From Branchiostoma lanceolatum (Eukaryota > Chordata > Leptocardii > Amphioxiformes > Branchiostomatidae), in the NCBI RefSeq assembly GCF_035083965.1, contig NC_089724.1, forward strand, positions 7,976,501 to 8,040,500: DNA of 64,000 nucleotides, in the 5' to 3' direction. The position numbers and the translations under genes were made by a program. Numbering within the stretch: the stretch's first letter is position 1; each line of letters opens with the position of its first letter. The notes beneath the pieces were generated by a model that had not been told where the DNA came from, did not search any database, and saw nothing but the letters and a program-made list of their open reading frames with translations. Of the stretch, positions 30,501 to 43,100 are shown piece after piece.

Positions 30501-33500
30501 ATAAAATAAAATAAAATAAAATAAAATAAAATAAAATAAAATAAAATAAAATAAAATAAAATAAAATAAAATAAAATAAAATAAAATAAAATAAAATAAA
30601 ATAAAATAAAATAAAATAAAATAAAATAAAATAAAATAAAATAAAAAAAATCCTCCCCCGGAAAATGTTAAAATTCATAACCCCCGAGACACACATCTTA
30701 AAAGAATTTTTTTTTTCCTCTGTTTCAGGAGTATTCTAAAGCCAAATACTGATTAAAAAAAAAATATTTATAAAGGGTCACAGGGTTCTCCTCAGAAAAA
30801 AAACACCCCTATGTGGGTCCAAATCACAGCATAGAGAGCCCCTGTGCTCAAACTATGCTAGCGAGAACACTGAACTTTGGAATTAAAATGGGCCCTATGT
30901 TTATGTTGAGAACAGAAGACTCCAGTGACATCGCCAGCGTCCCCACCCCCACCCCCAGCACGGACTCCGCTGAGAGACCCGTGGAGACACAGTCAGCAGA
31001 CAGCGATGTGGAGGAAACAAGCACCAGGAAGAAGAGACAGGCCAGGTTAAAGACAACGCCAAAATCAATGAATAAAGAAAACGGAGGGAGAGAGGAGGAA
31101 TCCAGGGTAGAAGACATCGATGATGAGGAGGATGGTACGTCTTTATCTATTTAACCATCTCCCTGCTGCCTTACTCTGTAACCGATAGGGAGTTGGGTTT
31201 CAGAGTGGTACTAAAGGTTAAGAGAAAAGTACCAAAAAATGAAAGATGTATGTGCAATGAAAGAAACAGAGATTCACATAGTTCAGCATTTGCAGTAGGA
31301 ATGTTGTGCATCAAACACTTACATGTATCATTAATTAATCATCATTGAGGTAGGCATAACCATATTTCTGTTTCTTAAATCCACACTAAATCTTTTCCTT
31401 TGGAAAGTTTTTGCAGCAATAGTATGATTATCATACAAAATCTAAATCCTACAGGACAATTAAAGCTACCAATACATTATGCATTCTTATGCACATTTTA
31501 TATTCCTCACAGTATCATCTGAGGAAGAAGACAGTGACTTTGACCCCGATGAAGACGACAGCGACTATGAAACATCCAGGAAACGACAACAGAGCCGGCG
31601 GGGAAGAGGCAGAGGGAGGGGAGGGGCAAGCGAGAAGAGACCACGGCCAAAACCCAGACTGTCTGCTACAGGTAACAGGGTTTCAGATTCTGTAAGCACC
31701 TAAGATATTGTAAGTAAGCACTCTGACAAGTATACATGACTGTATACATGTCAGAATAGAATGGATGGGTGATGGGGTGGAGGTGGCCACAAAATTTGTT
31801 TTCTAGTATGAGCCAGGGGGTAAAGATTGGCAGGCACTTAGTATTAAGACTTTTGAACATATATGTAGAAAGAAGCAAGCTACATTTGTAACTTGAGCTT
31901 TGAGGACATGGAAAATTCAAGCTTTCACCAACAAGATATCTTGGGATCCAATAAGCCATTGTAAGTCTCAATTAGATAGTGAAATGTGACTTCCTTTTTG
32001 CTCATATGTAAGTGCCGTCAATATCTTCCTACATCACACTTTTAAGTGTCCTTAAAAGAAGGTGATTGAAGAGGATGTATGTCTTCAAGATGATGAACAC
32101 GGTCGTGCTTAGTGATGCGTACCTAAACCCGGACCTGATCCGGACTGGACCTAACGTTTAGGTTCAAGTCCAAAAAAACCTAAACGTCTGGAAACAAGTC
32201 CGGACTTGAAACAAAAAATCTCTCGCTTATGTATAGTTATACTCCCTTTTTGTCTTAAGCCATTATAAACCTTCCTTAGATCGTGAAATTTGCAATGAAA
32301 AAAATATGAAAATATTGCTGTTTTTGTGTTTTATAACTGAACCTTTGTGTTTACTACTGACTGTATACAATTTTGGATACATAGTTTTCAAATTGCATGT
32401 AAGATATATGCCAATTTTTGTAACAGTAAAAAAGATATTCTAGCACACATATGACATAGGTTCAGGTCCGGAGTTATAAGTCCGTACCTGAACCTTAACC
32501 CCTGGATCTGATTCCGGACCTGAACCTGAACACGGGTTTAGGTACACACCACTTGGCGTGCTTGACAGGGACTTGTGGAGACAATGGTGTCGCCTCACAG
32601 TGGATGAACTTAACTTAACTGATATCTTCCTTAATCTGCTTTATCTGATGCTCCTCCCCAGTCACACCCATCAAGACCTTCAGTGGTAAGAGTGCCTCCC
32701 CACGACCCCGGGGCAAGGGGCTGGGACGGGCCATCGTAGGTTTGAGCGCCGCGCTGTCGTACAACTCTGACGGTTCGTCTGGTCGGGACTCTCCGGACGT
32801 GTCTCACATGGTCCCGGCACGGAGCAGCAGCGGGGAACTCATCATCAGGAAACCAAAATGGTGTCCACCAGGTAGGACAGACTGCCTCCATTGTGCAACT
32901 TATGTCTCGTAATAGTAGTACCGTATGTCCTGCTACTATGGCCTAGGAAAAACCTGCCGGCCTTAGCCTTTTTTGGGGGTCAACCACTGGCAAGGTACAT
33001 AGAATTTTCTGACATCTGATTGATGAAAATTCAAAACAGAATCCAAGTAGACGTGCAAATGTCTGCTGAAAGACGTCCCGTATGCCACACCCTGTTACAT
33101 GACTGTATAGATTTTTAACAGTTGATGTAAAATGTGTACTAGGAAACATTATACTGTTCAGTTTATTAATAATATTGATATCCTAATGTGCTTCTACATT
33201 GTTATCTGTATAATTACAATATTGTTGAAAATACCAGTGTCCTGATGCATTCAAGCTTTATATTGTAAAGCAGTATTTGTTAAAACACATAATCGTTTTT
33301 CTTAGGTAAAGGTCCCATAGCCTTTTTGAGGCCATAGGGACAGTGGGTTGTTACCCACCGTGTCTAGAGCACGGTATTGGAAGGCGGAGCCCAACCCTCT
33401 CCTTCCACCGCCTTTTACCTCCCCAAACAAAGTCAGGTACCCATTTTTACACCTGGGTGGAGTGAGGAAAGGCGTGTAAAGTGCCTTTCCCGAGGGCACA

Positions 33501-33851
33501 ACATCGGTGACGTCAGGGGATTCGAACCCGGGATCACTGGGTTCTGGGCCAAACACCCTGCCGTTTAACCCACACGACCAACTACTAATTTGGTAGAAAA
33601 TCAAATTCTAATAGGACACTTAAACATTTGATTTTGAAAAAAAAGTTCCTCACTGTCCCCTTGAATTTTGAAATGGAATAGTCGTTACATTTGACCACAT
33701 TGTGTCTGTAGGTCCAGCAGGTACCAGTAAGTCAGGAGGAGGAGGAGGAGGGGCGGTTAGCAAGTCTCCGGCCCCGATCAGAGTAGGACTGTCCAAGAAC
33801 CAGAAACTCAAACCACTTCACCCGGTCAGACCAGCATCCAACGGAGACTAG
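27525..33851 (+). CDS. RAD51AP1: RAD51-associated protein 1, 8 exons, 357 aa
   Basis: Nuclear DNA-binding cofactor that stimulates RAD51 (and DMC1) joint-molecule formation in homologous recombination. Exons: 27525-27550, 28914-28975, 29561-29687, 29998-30128, 30916-31134, 31513-31671, 32662-32871, 33712-33851. They join into 1,074 bases; human isoforms have 335-352 aa. Motifs: N-terminal HRKVDYSKFG (human has VNYSQF); LEEKLYQRDLELALQLS at 75-91; lysine-rich segments; acidic SSEEEDSDFDPDEDDSDYE in exon 6; KPKWCPP at 305-311, equivalent to the human WVPP motif involved in DMC1 binding; and the RAD51-binding tail GLSKNQKLKPLHP at 337-349. The exon 4 donor is AAAG|GCAAGT, a GC-AG intron. Exon 5's acceptor is pyrimidine-poor, so that boundary is less certain. 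Confidence 0.93.
28251..28390. repeat. Partial CTGTAAATGCAGAAATGTT MITE
   Basis: Contains tactgtaacttcgcagtgat, ggtaggaagaaaatgcagta and tttgcggtggttttga. A second fragment with ttttgcggtggttttgagtt lies at about 28677-28750. Both are in RAD51AP1 intron 1 and may be two halves of one disrupted copy. Confidence 0.5.
30447..30648. repeat. Uninterrupted AAAAT pentanucleotide microsatellite, about 200 bp
   Basis: About forty perfect tandem copies of AAAAT (read as ATAAA or TTTTA in other registers) in RAD51AP1 intron 4. No interruptions are visible until a short A run at the 3' end, so it is probably length-variable between individuals. Confidence 0.97.
31153..31225. repeat. Short TTAACCTT-ended repeat, copy 3
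   Basis: A degenerate copy with ttaaccatctccctgctgcc at the left and ggtactaaaggttaa at the right, directly after RAD51AP1 exon 5. Confidence 0.6.
32111..32556. mobile_element. hAT-like non-autonomous DNA transposon, about 446 bp
   Basis: Inverted ends: agtgatgcgtacctaaaccc at the left, and on the opposite strand of the right end aagtggtgtgtacctaaaccc-like sequence. It is flanked by CGTGCTT at 32104-32110 and 32557-32563; counting one mismatched base the duplication is 8 bp, as in hAT elements. Subterminal repeats of cggacctgaacc type are present. No transposase. RAD51AP1 intron 6. It interrupts an older repeat related to 7195-7330. Confidence 0.7.
33304..33590 (-). repeat. tRNA-headed SINE family 2, copy 1
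   Basis: On the minus strand a tRNA-like head with box B-like gggttcgaatccc (near 33520) is followed by a body with gcactttacacgcctttcct, gggtacctgactttg and ctatgggacc. A second copy, lacking the clear tRNA head, lies at 40503-40700. RAD51AP1 intron 7. Confidence 0.7.
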
Positions 33852-35677
33852 CAGTCCTGTCTATTACTCTGATGCCATGTCAGCTTCCTTCACAGCCTCT
33901 CTACCTCTGGGGATATTCTTTAAGGAGTCCTAAACTCCAGAAGGGGTGTTATTTTCTAATGAATTATGTATCAATGAATACGTAATCAGCTGACTTTCTG
34001 CCGAATTCCGTTTGTAGTGGATTAGACGATCTGTGTTTTGTAAAACACTGTGATACTCAAAAACCCCATGCAGACCCTGCCCATGTATTTCCAATACGTA
34101 TAGACACTTCCTTCAGCGTGAACATTTTCGACATGAATCAGGGGTGACAAGCACACCAAGAAGGCCAATTGTTGACAAGATATCAAAGAACACAAAACAA
34201 GACAAGTTTTTCTTTTTGGCCCCTGAAATCAAAGTTTGTAGCCCACCTTTTTTCAGGTCTTGTCAGACACATTATAATTAGCCATAGGTTGAGATAAATA
34301 GCACCACCTTCTTGAGTTTAGGACTTCTTAAAGGAAACAACCAGGAATGTTACTTACTCCCTCCTGCCATACAATGTCATCTTAGTTACAATAGTAGTTG
34401 AATGAAAAAGTGCAGTCTCTTCCCTACGTCCTACTGTAAGTTTTTATGCTTCATGTGTCAACTTTTCTAATGGTTTCCATATAGGATTGTAGCTCTTACA
34501 AGACTTTATGCATGTTTCAAGCCAGTCATATTTCAATGTATACATTCCAACATGCTTTCATATATAGATAATTGCACCTTATAAAAGGCATGTCTCTACC
34601 TATATTGTAATATTTGACAAAAAACCCCAAGGAAGTTTGTTACATCATAATTTTGTCTTGATTACTAGACATTTTAGACTACATTTCATAGATTGGTATG
34701 CTAAAAATTAGCCATGCAAGCATGTATGTGTTAGTGTGAAAGTACAAGAAGAGATTATAGCTTTTTAACAAAACGTTCTGGAATTGTGGGTTGCAATTTT
34801 CTTTCGAATTCGATTCACCAAAAAGATGAGAGATCAATTAAGCAAATAGATAAAGATGACTTCTTAATGCCATACCAGTTTCTTTCTTATATGAGCAGCT
34901 ACAATGAATATATAGGATTTTTCTGTAAAAGAAGACCACTCATAGAGCTTTGTAAATGTGTCATTGTCTTCATCAATGACATTCAGAGCTTTTTCTGTTG
35001 GAGAATGTATAGAAGATTGAAAGTACTCTTAGGTCTTGTTTATGGTCATGTTTTCAATTCTCTTCTGCGTATCCTTGTATATAGTCAATATGTGACAGAT
35101 TCTGTTGAAATGTTTTATACAATAATTTTTATACTTATCAGGTAGCAGTTCCATGTACTGAATCATTTTCTTCGTTCATGATTTGTGGTAGTTATCCTCA
35201 GCGTAGTGCCAAAGAACACCAGATAGAGCAAAAATCCTGTGTAAAAAAACTCCACTCATATGTTAACTGGAAGCAATTCTTAACTTGTAGTTTGATACAC
35301 ACAACTTCTACCTGTATGTTGTTCTGCCAAAGGGATATTTGAATCTGCACAATTTATCAAGATCCAGGTATATGTAGTGGGCCTTTCTATAGTGTACAGT
35401 TTATACAACCTGCAAATAATGTAGACAACATAAGTACACTACATGTACTTTGATCAGTTCTTGCACTGTTAAAATAATGTCTTGTTTATTGTTTTATTGC
35501 ATGTAATAAAAGACATGCCTGTATACATTTGTACACAAGGGGTGATATTTCTATTCAAGGTTTAATGATTTTCCCTTTACTGTTTTCCGTTGTGGCCACA
35601 TATACTTCAGGTGTGGCTGTGTTGAATATTTTTATACATAGATGCTGTACTGTTACCACGGTTAGGAATATATGAAT

Positions 35678-35683
35678 AATAAA
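35678..35683 (+). terminator. Candidate poly(A) signal of RAD51AP1
   Basis: AATAAA followed about 20 bases later by a T/G-rich stretch (tctgtgctgtctggt), as expected of a cleavage site. It is 1.8 kb past the stop, so earlier signals may be used. Confidence 0.4.
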
Positions 35684-36034
35684 GCATTATACATCTGTGC
35701 TGTCTGGTCGACTCTGGTACGGTTATTTCTTCACTGGAAACATTCTGCCCATCTTACATGTAATTTCGGGATAATAACTTATTGTAATATTAGGTAAATA
35801 TGCAGAGATCATAATTTTTTTTTTTATTGATAGATACCTGAGGTATAACTGTATTAGTTTTGGCTGCTTTAGTGTGTATGTATGTGTGTGAATTTCTGTG
35901 TACCAAGAACAATGTAAGCCAACTTGTATGCTTTTCAAATCCCTATCCCACACCATAAGTTAAAGACCGTTTGTGACAACTTGTAGACATTGACTGTGAA
36001 GAGACTGTCCATGATACAAAGTTATGATAGTTGT

Positions 36035-36040
36035 TTTATT
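36035..36040 (-). terminator. Candidate poly(A) signal of NCAPH2
   Basis: Plus-strand tttatt reads AATAAA on the minus strand, about 1.1 kb past the NCAPH2 stop and about 350 bases from the opposing RAD51AP1 signal. Confidence 0.35.
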
Positions 36041-36211
36041 CAATACAAAATTGTGGTGCATTCCTGTTCTTTCCAGAACTGGAACTAAGTACTGTACATG
36101 TATTGATTTGCAAGACTGCAAGTACTATGAAGACACAAGACAAAGGCTTTAACCCTGAGGGTACTCTAAAAGCTGACAGGAAAAAATACATTTTGACATA
36201 ATTGTCAAGGT

Positions 36212-36513
36212 GAGAAAATTAAAGAAAACAGAGACATACAAAAAAAAATCACAAGATCATCTATTTTCCCAAATATAGTCATTCCTACGACCGAAATATG
36301 ACAGTTTAACATTTCAGTAATATCTTAAAGTGGGACACAAAAGACTACAAATATATGAAGGGACATAATTACTCCAGAAAATTGAAGGAAACATAGACAA
36401 ACAAGAAAATTACAAGATCATTTAATTTCCCAAATACCGGTATAGTCATTCCTAAGAACCAAGATATGACAGCTTAACATTTCAGTAAGATTTTAAAGTG
36501 AGACACAAAAGAC
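36212..36513. repeat. Direct duplication of about 135 bp
   Basis: Bases 36212-36344 and 36376-36513 share ordered blocks: gaaaatt-aag, acaagatcat, cccaaata, tagtcattccta, atatgacag, taacatttcagtaa and gacacaaaagac. The copies differ by about 15-20 percent, so the duplication is not recent. Confidence 0.8.
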
Positions 36514-37167
36514 AATGATGGGAATGCTTTTTAAATATTTTGTCACCCTAAATTTTACATTGACTACATTTACTGGTACATGTACACTGTAGATATGAGC
36601 AGGCAGGCAGTGTAGAACTAGAGAGAAATAGAAGGGTATTTCACATGACATTGTGTCAAACACAGTAGTCAGATTGTTTCTCTTTTATGGAAGGCTTATC
36701 ATACAGCAAAGACTAGACAGATACACTTAATATATACAGGCTTGACGATCCAGTTAAAACAGGACCAATAGAGAATACAATAGAAGTCTGCAAGAAGTGA
36801 CCACTTTAAGTACATGGAGGTTGCATAAGAGGATATAGAGAGGGGAAACAAGACATGTTTCAAGAGAGTGGAAAAGAGTTTTCAAGTAGACTATAACACA
36901 AGGATTCACAATCTGGATACTCATTAATGTTTGAATGCACAGGCAACTTTCTGTGGCTCACGTAACCTCACAGCTGTTGGCACAGCACCTATTTTTCTTT
37001 ACTGTTTACTGTTACTGTATAAGTGAGGTAGGTAGAGGCGACAAGGGTTGTACATCTGTTGTCTGTAAGTCCATTGTTATCCTCAAGTGAAGGGACAGTG
37101 CAAGTTAAAAATCAGTGAGGGATGAGGACAGTTACAAATATGAAAAGCCATTAAGAAGTATGGCTAG

Positions 37168-40100
37168 TTATTTGTGTCCCTTTTTGGTTTTCTGTGTGAG
37201 CGACGGTGCCTGGTAGTCCTGGAAACGCTCCTGTGCCCTCTCCTTGGACAGCAAGGTCAGGGTCATGGTGTTCACCGCGCTGTCCGCGACCCCCGTCTGC
37301 CCAATCTTCAAGTTCATGTTGTTTGCCTACATGTGCAGATAAAGTAAGAATCAGACCAGTTACAAATAGCTTCTGCATTTTTTTCTTTGCAATAATCATA
37401 AACAAATCAACATGGTCTAAGCTAAAAATGAAGGGAAAAGACTTGTTGTCAGGCTCACCAGTTGAAGGGATGATGCAAATGTCCTGCAGACCCCCCATGC
37501 TGCCTGACCACGACACACCTCGTGGAGCGGGCGGACTTCCCCGACTGTGTGGAAACTCTCCAATAGCTGGTCAGCACAACTGTGGATGTCAAAGGGTCCA
37601 TGTCTTTCCTGTAATAAAACAACATTAGAAACATTAGGGATTTTTTTTAAATTGTTGATTGCAACCAATGTATCATCATCCTACCATGCATTGAAACATA
37701 ACTTAGTCAAAGCCACCTACAATAGATTCCATGCACACTACAGTCTTGATCCGTTGATGAAGGTTAGACATTCAGGAAGTAAGATACGCCAAAAATAGTT
37801 ACTCAAGCAACTGGATAAAGTTTTGAAACAGTCATATGTTTCGTCAGTGGAAAGACAGCGGATGCTGTTTGAAACGTCTGACTGTTTCAAAATTTTATCC
37901 AGTTTGCTTGAGTAACTATTTTTGGCGTACAGTCTTGATCTTCCATGTACCTGGACCACTTCTTGTAGGTGTAGCTCCTGTGTTGCCTCTAGACTGCAAT
38001 AAGTTCTTACTTCAACTGTTACATGATATATTCTTTTATTTGTATACTCGGATTATGCATGCAAAGCTGAGTGAGTGATGAGCCCATTGCAGATAGAGAT
38101 GGTTTAGGTAAGCGATGATTTGTTTGAATTTTTGTGGTAATTTTGTAAAATGAAATATTCTAATATTATTTGTTACAAAATTAGGAGAGCATTAGCTGAG
38201 ACAAAGTTTATAGGATAGACAACATACTGAGTGGTTCAATTTATTACCATCGCCAAGAAGGCTATGTTTTCGTCAGCTTTTATGTGTGTGCATGTCCTTC
38301 TGTGTACATGATAACTCGAGAATGCCTGGATGGATTGTCATGATATCTGGTAGGTGGGCAGGTCTTTGTGAGACCTCGAAATGATTAGATTTCGGGCCCC
38401 CCAGTGACTTGTTATGTATTGAAAACTACAAATCTGACAGAGAAATAACCCACCTCCTCCTCCAGGTGAGGCAGAATCTTCTCCTCCCACTCCCTGATGC
38501 GCCTGGACAGCTGCGTCTCCTGGATGTACTGTGCACTCTCCAGAAACCCATCCTGGATAACACAGGGATGGGGTTAACATACAGGGTAATACAGTGATAC
38601 ACACCAGTTTTTTCTTTCTTGGAAGAAATTGCAAGAGGGAGCGAGGGAGTGGAGAGACCAAGTGGGTGGATAGTTTGGAAGGAGGGTTTCCCCCTTCCAC
38701 AGTGAGTTTTAGAGAATGTTACGTTAAAATGGGGCATTCTAATATAAGGCTTCCTGTGAGGCAAAATTACTGTAGGACAGGTCACAGCTGAAGACTGTGG
38801 CCACATGTGACTTGGTAGCATCCCTGGTCAATCAAAATCTTATGGTTGTCAGAGAGTCTGCCCCCCAGGGTAAGGAGTGCATGGTCAGGGCATGGGGGCA
38901 TGGTGCCCCTGTCCCCCCTGATAACATATTACTTTATTAGACTCACCACATATTGTCTGACCATATCCTCATATGTATGCACCATGCTGTCTTTGGGGAG
39001 TTCCTCCTCCAGACCTATGGGCATGGGCGGGGCTGCCTCTGTATCCATGCCGATGGCCCCTCCACCGAAATCGTCAGCATTAACGTCATCATCGTCGTCG
39101 TCATTATGATCCAGGACAGGAAAACCTTTTGATGAGAAAGTGGCAAAATTGTTGGTATCGAGCACAACTAAGGGCTTCTGGTACACAAAAAAACTCACAA
39201 AAAATACTCCTCTTACTTCTTAATACAATTGCTTTATTCCGTATAAAATGAAATTTTCCGAATTTTGACATATTCCTATTGATTTGACTCATTCTAATGA
39301 AATAATAATGGGGAAAAGAAAATTATTTCTGAAATAATTGCATTTCAATATGAAATAAGCAACCTATGAATGATGTCTGAGTCAAAAAAATAGAATCTAT
39401 AACTTCTATAACCCTGGGTGTCTTTAAACTGTAACTGTAACCCTAGGTGTCTGTACATGTAACTTAGCATCTTTTAAAACAAAAAATTTATTGACATTTG
39501 ACAGTTATAATTAGCTTTTTAGTATTTTACCACTAACTGTTTTCCACCCTGTCACCACACATAACAAACATGAGCCGCGGGTGGACAAACCTTCTTGTTC
39601 ATCCTCTTCTTCCTCTAAGTACTCTGGAACTTGCTCTGTCTGAACATCAAAATAAACACTTTTTAATATTTCGCTATGAAGTACTGTAGGAATATCATCA
39701 GTAGATAGCTTTCAACAATGCATGCAGTCTGATGAACAAAGGTTAGGTGTGACAGGTCTTTCAGTGTAATTTAATCAGCTAGCTGCTACCGTGCGGCGTG
39801 CCTGCGAAGCTGGTGTGTTACCCCGAAGGGCAGTTATACGAACTGTGCAGATATAGAATACATAATATCTATTTCATAGTAATCTAAATGGAAGAAAACT
39901 GATTTACAAAGTTTTATAAAATGTCATTGATACATTATGGGCTATAACTACATGTATATAAGGACTTACTTCACATCTAACAAAAATTGAAATATGAATC
40001 AAGAAAAATGTGCCAGTAATTTCACCTTCAGTTGTTTTTGGAGTTCTCGACGTTTCCTCATGGCATCCCAATACAAGTGCTCTAGGGCTGGAATCACAAA

Positions 40101-43100
40101 GAAATATCATCAGTATGCTTGACCCCACATTTTGTGTATTGGCTACTTACATGTATTATGGGTGTGTGTAGACAGCAGTAGGGGTGCTATGGCTGTAGAC
40201 AGAATGCCTGTAGTACATTCCTTTTGATACAAATGTAGTGTAGTATCAGTGAAATTTCACATCAGATTCTGTAAATATGGGCATATCACCAAACAATTCA
40301 AAGATGATGAACAAGCAACTCATATTCATACCTGCAAACGTTGGTCTTTTTGTTGGGTTGGTAGGAAGCTTCTTGTCTCCCCATACTGCAAAACAATATG
40401 AGAAAAAGTAGTGTTTTCTTGGACATCAAATCAGTACAGCCTGCATCTTGCAACACACTCTCTAGAACGATCAAGTACGTCTATAAAACTGTGTAAGTGT
40501 AAGGTAATGGTCCCATAGCCTTTTTGAGGCCTTAAGGACATGTACTGTGTCTAGGGTGCGGTATTGGAAAGCAGAGCCCATCCCCCTCCTTCCACTGCTT
40601 TTTACACCTCCCCAACCTAAGTCAGGTACCCATTTACACGTTGGAAGAGTGAGGAAAGTTGTGTTAAGTGCCTTTCCCAAGGACAACATGAAGTCTAGCC
40701 AACAATCCCAAGAAACAAACCCACATCCTCTCGATCACGATTCCACTGGCCACTCAATCCCTAATGTTATATATTCTGGTTGATGAGCGTGCACGATCTT
40801 CACCTGTCTTAGAGATGAGGTCGGGGAGTGGTTCCAGTTGGGCGCTGGCTGCCTTCAGTTTCCGCTTCTTGGTGGTCCCCGACAGTCCAGGCAGCACTTG
40901 AAATGCCACACCTATCCAGGCAATGTGTACATGAAACAACATGGCATGTTATGTGGGAACAGAAGTCTTCATTCATCTAAGTGCAATATAGAAATGAATG
41001 CCCCTTCATAAATACATTTGTATATCATATTTCCAAGAGCTTCATTGGAAATCAGTTACTTAGTTAACTGAAGGGACCATCCTAAAGATTCATAAATAAA
41101 ATAATGGATCTCTCTCTGTATTTCAAGAAAATGGATCAAACCTTACAAGTAATGCTATAATAAGTAACTTCCAATCATCTTATGGAACTGGGCTAAATAT
41201 ATGTATATGTGGTAGGCTATGAGAATCTCCTCCTAGACTTAAGTGAAGTGTTTACATAATCAAGTCTGATATTCTTTCATCTCATAATTGAGCTACTCTT
41301 CCTCACCTTTCTTGAAAGGCAGGGACTTGGCATTTGTGATTGGTTGTTCTTCATGTGGGTCCAACAGCTTCCAGGGGTCTTTCTGTACCTGTCATGTCGA
41401 CCAATGATAGTACAGGTTTCATTTTATACTGCCATGTCATACTGGTTAAACACTAAATCTAAATTTCAATTGCAACATCATACTGTTTGTAATTCATGTT
41501 AAGCTTTCAATAAATGTTTAGTCAATGGACTTTTTTGTTGTTTGTGTTTATGGCATCAAAACCCCCCAAAATGGTCCTGCAAAAATAATTCCATACTGTC
41601 ATACTGTGTAGATAAGTCAATCTAAATTTCAGTTGCAATATCAAAATACTGAAGTGTTTAAGAGTAACTTGTTCAAAAACTTCCAACTTTCAAAATTTTG
41701 ATATTTACCTCAAAAACCATTATAACAATTAGAACAACTCTATTGCCATCATAATTGTGCATATTGTATTAAAAGCATTAAAACACAAAGCTCAAATCTA
41801 AATTCACAAAAACTTTTACCTGTTCTTTTGGTTCCACAACCTGTACTCTTGGTCGCAGGTTCCTCGGCTCACTCGCAGCGTTTCTCTCAGGGTTGTCCCA
41901 CTCCAGATCTCCCCCACCCAGTTCTCCCCCACCCACATCATCCATGTCTGCTGGGTCGTCCCCCAGGGGCAGGGGCTCTGCAGTGCCGTCATCACTACAC
42001 ACTGAGAAAATAAATGTAGATCAAACACATTTTGGAGTGGCGCTACTTACCTTTCTTTTCTGTTGAAATGTTTTCTGCATCAGCGGTGATCTCTCGATGT
42101 TCCCATTGCATTATTACTGTACCATAGAATTATTTTAACTGCAATCTTTAAACACTGCATAAACCTCCTTTATCACCTAGCGCAAAATTAGGTCCCTAAG
42201 AAAATGAGGAATTTATATTTATACTGTAATCGCAGAAATGTTCGCGGGGATTTAATTTCGGCGTAGGAAGAAAATGGAGTGTTCGCTGTGGATTTGAGTT
42301 CGCGTTTGAAATAATAGTAGCGCTACAGTCACACAGTGGAATGGCTTTTTGCTCTGGTTTTAAGTTTGTGGTCAAGAGCTTGAACGTAAAACCATTGCGG
42401 ACATTTCTGCATTTACAGTGACTTGGCCATACCGTACATGTTGTATGTTTCTGACAGCTTGAACTTCCAGTATATGCCATACATGCATATATATACAAAT
42501 CATCTCCAAGGATCTAATATTTTACCTTATCAGCACAGCACATATGCTGCAGGTCACATACACACAGCATGCAGTACCTAATACATGCATGATGATTTCA
42601 CTACACATGTTCAGGCTCCAAATGACTTCTAACCACATCACCAGATATGATGTAATGGAATGAAAAACATGGGCAAACTGTTCTATATGCTTGTATTAGA
42701 TTTACTTCTAAAAGGATCCATTCAGCATGAAGAACATCTACTGATCACAAGAACTAGTAATTATCAAGAACTGATATTTTTGCATGCTTCTACTTGTTGC
42801 CCTGTATGTTATAAGAATAACTCCTTACCACTTGTGTTCATTGGTAGATTCGGCGGCGGTGGAAGAATCTCTGTCCCTGGGGCTGCCTCCAACCCTGCAC
42901 CTTTATAGGCAAAACATAAAGTGGTTCATGAAACTTTTTGAGTGTGTAACAGCATTTGTCATTCCGTCATTTCATGTTTTTTTTGCTGTTGTAGGGTGCT
43001 CGACAAAGATTCCAACCATTTTGACATCTTTGTTTTGTCATAAGCAATATAGATATTATCAAAGCAGCAGAAACTAAGAGATGGACACATTTTGTTATCA

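Larger units (their letters stand above)
33852..37167. other. Convergent 3' regions of RAD51AP1 and NCAPH2
   Basis: No coding region recognised. RAD51AP1 could have a 1.8-kb 3' UTR ending at the plus-strand AATAAA at 35678-35683 (another at about 35505). NCAPH2 on the minus strand has its candidate AATAAA at 36035-36040. A direct duplication at 36212-36513 lies in the likely NCAPH2 3' UTR. Confidence 0.5.

Noticed and set aside
30379-30696. 105-codon frame of repeated ILFYF on the minus strand
   Set aside because: It is only the translation of the AAAAT microsatellite.
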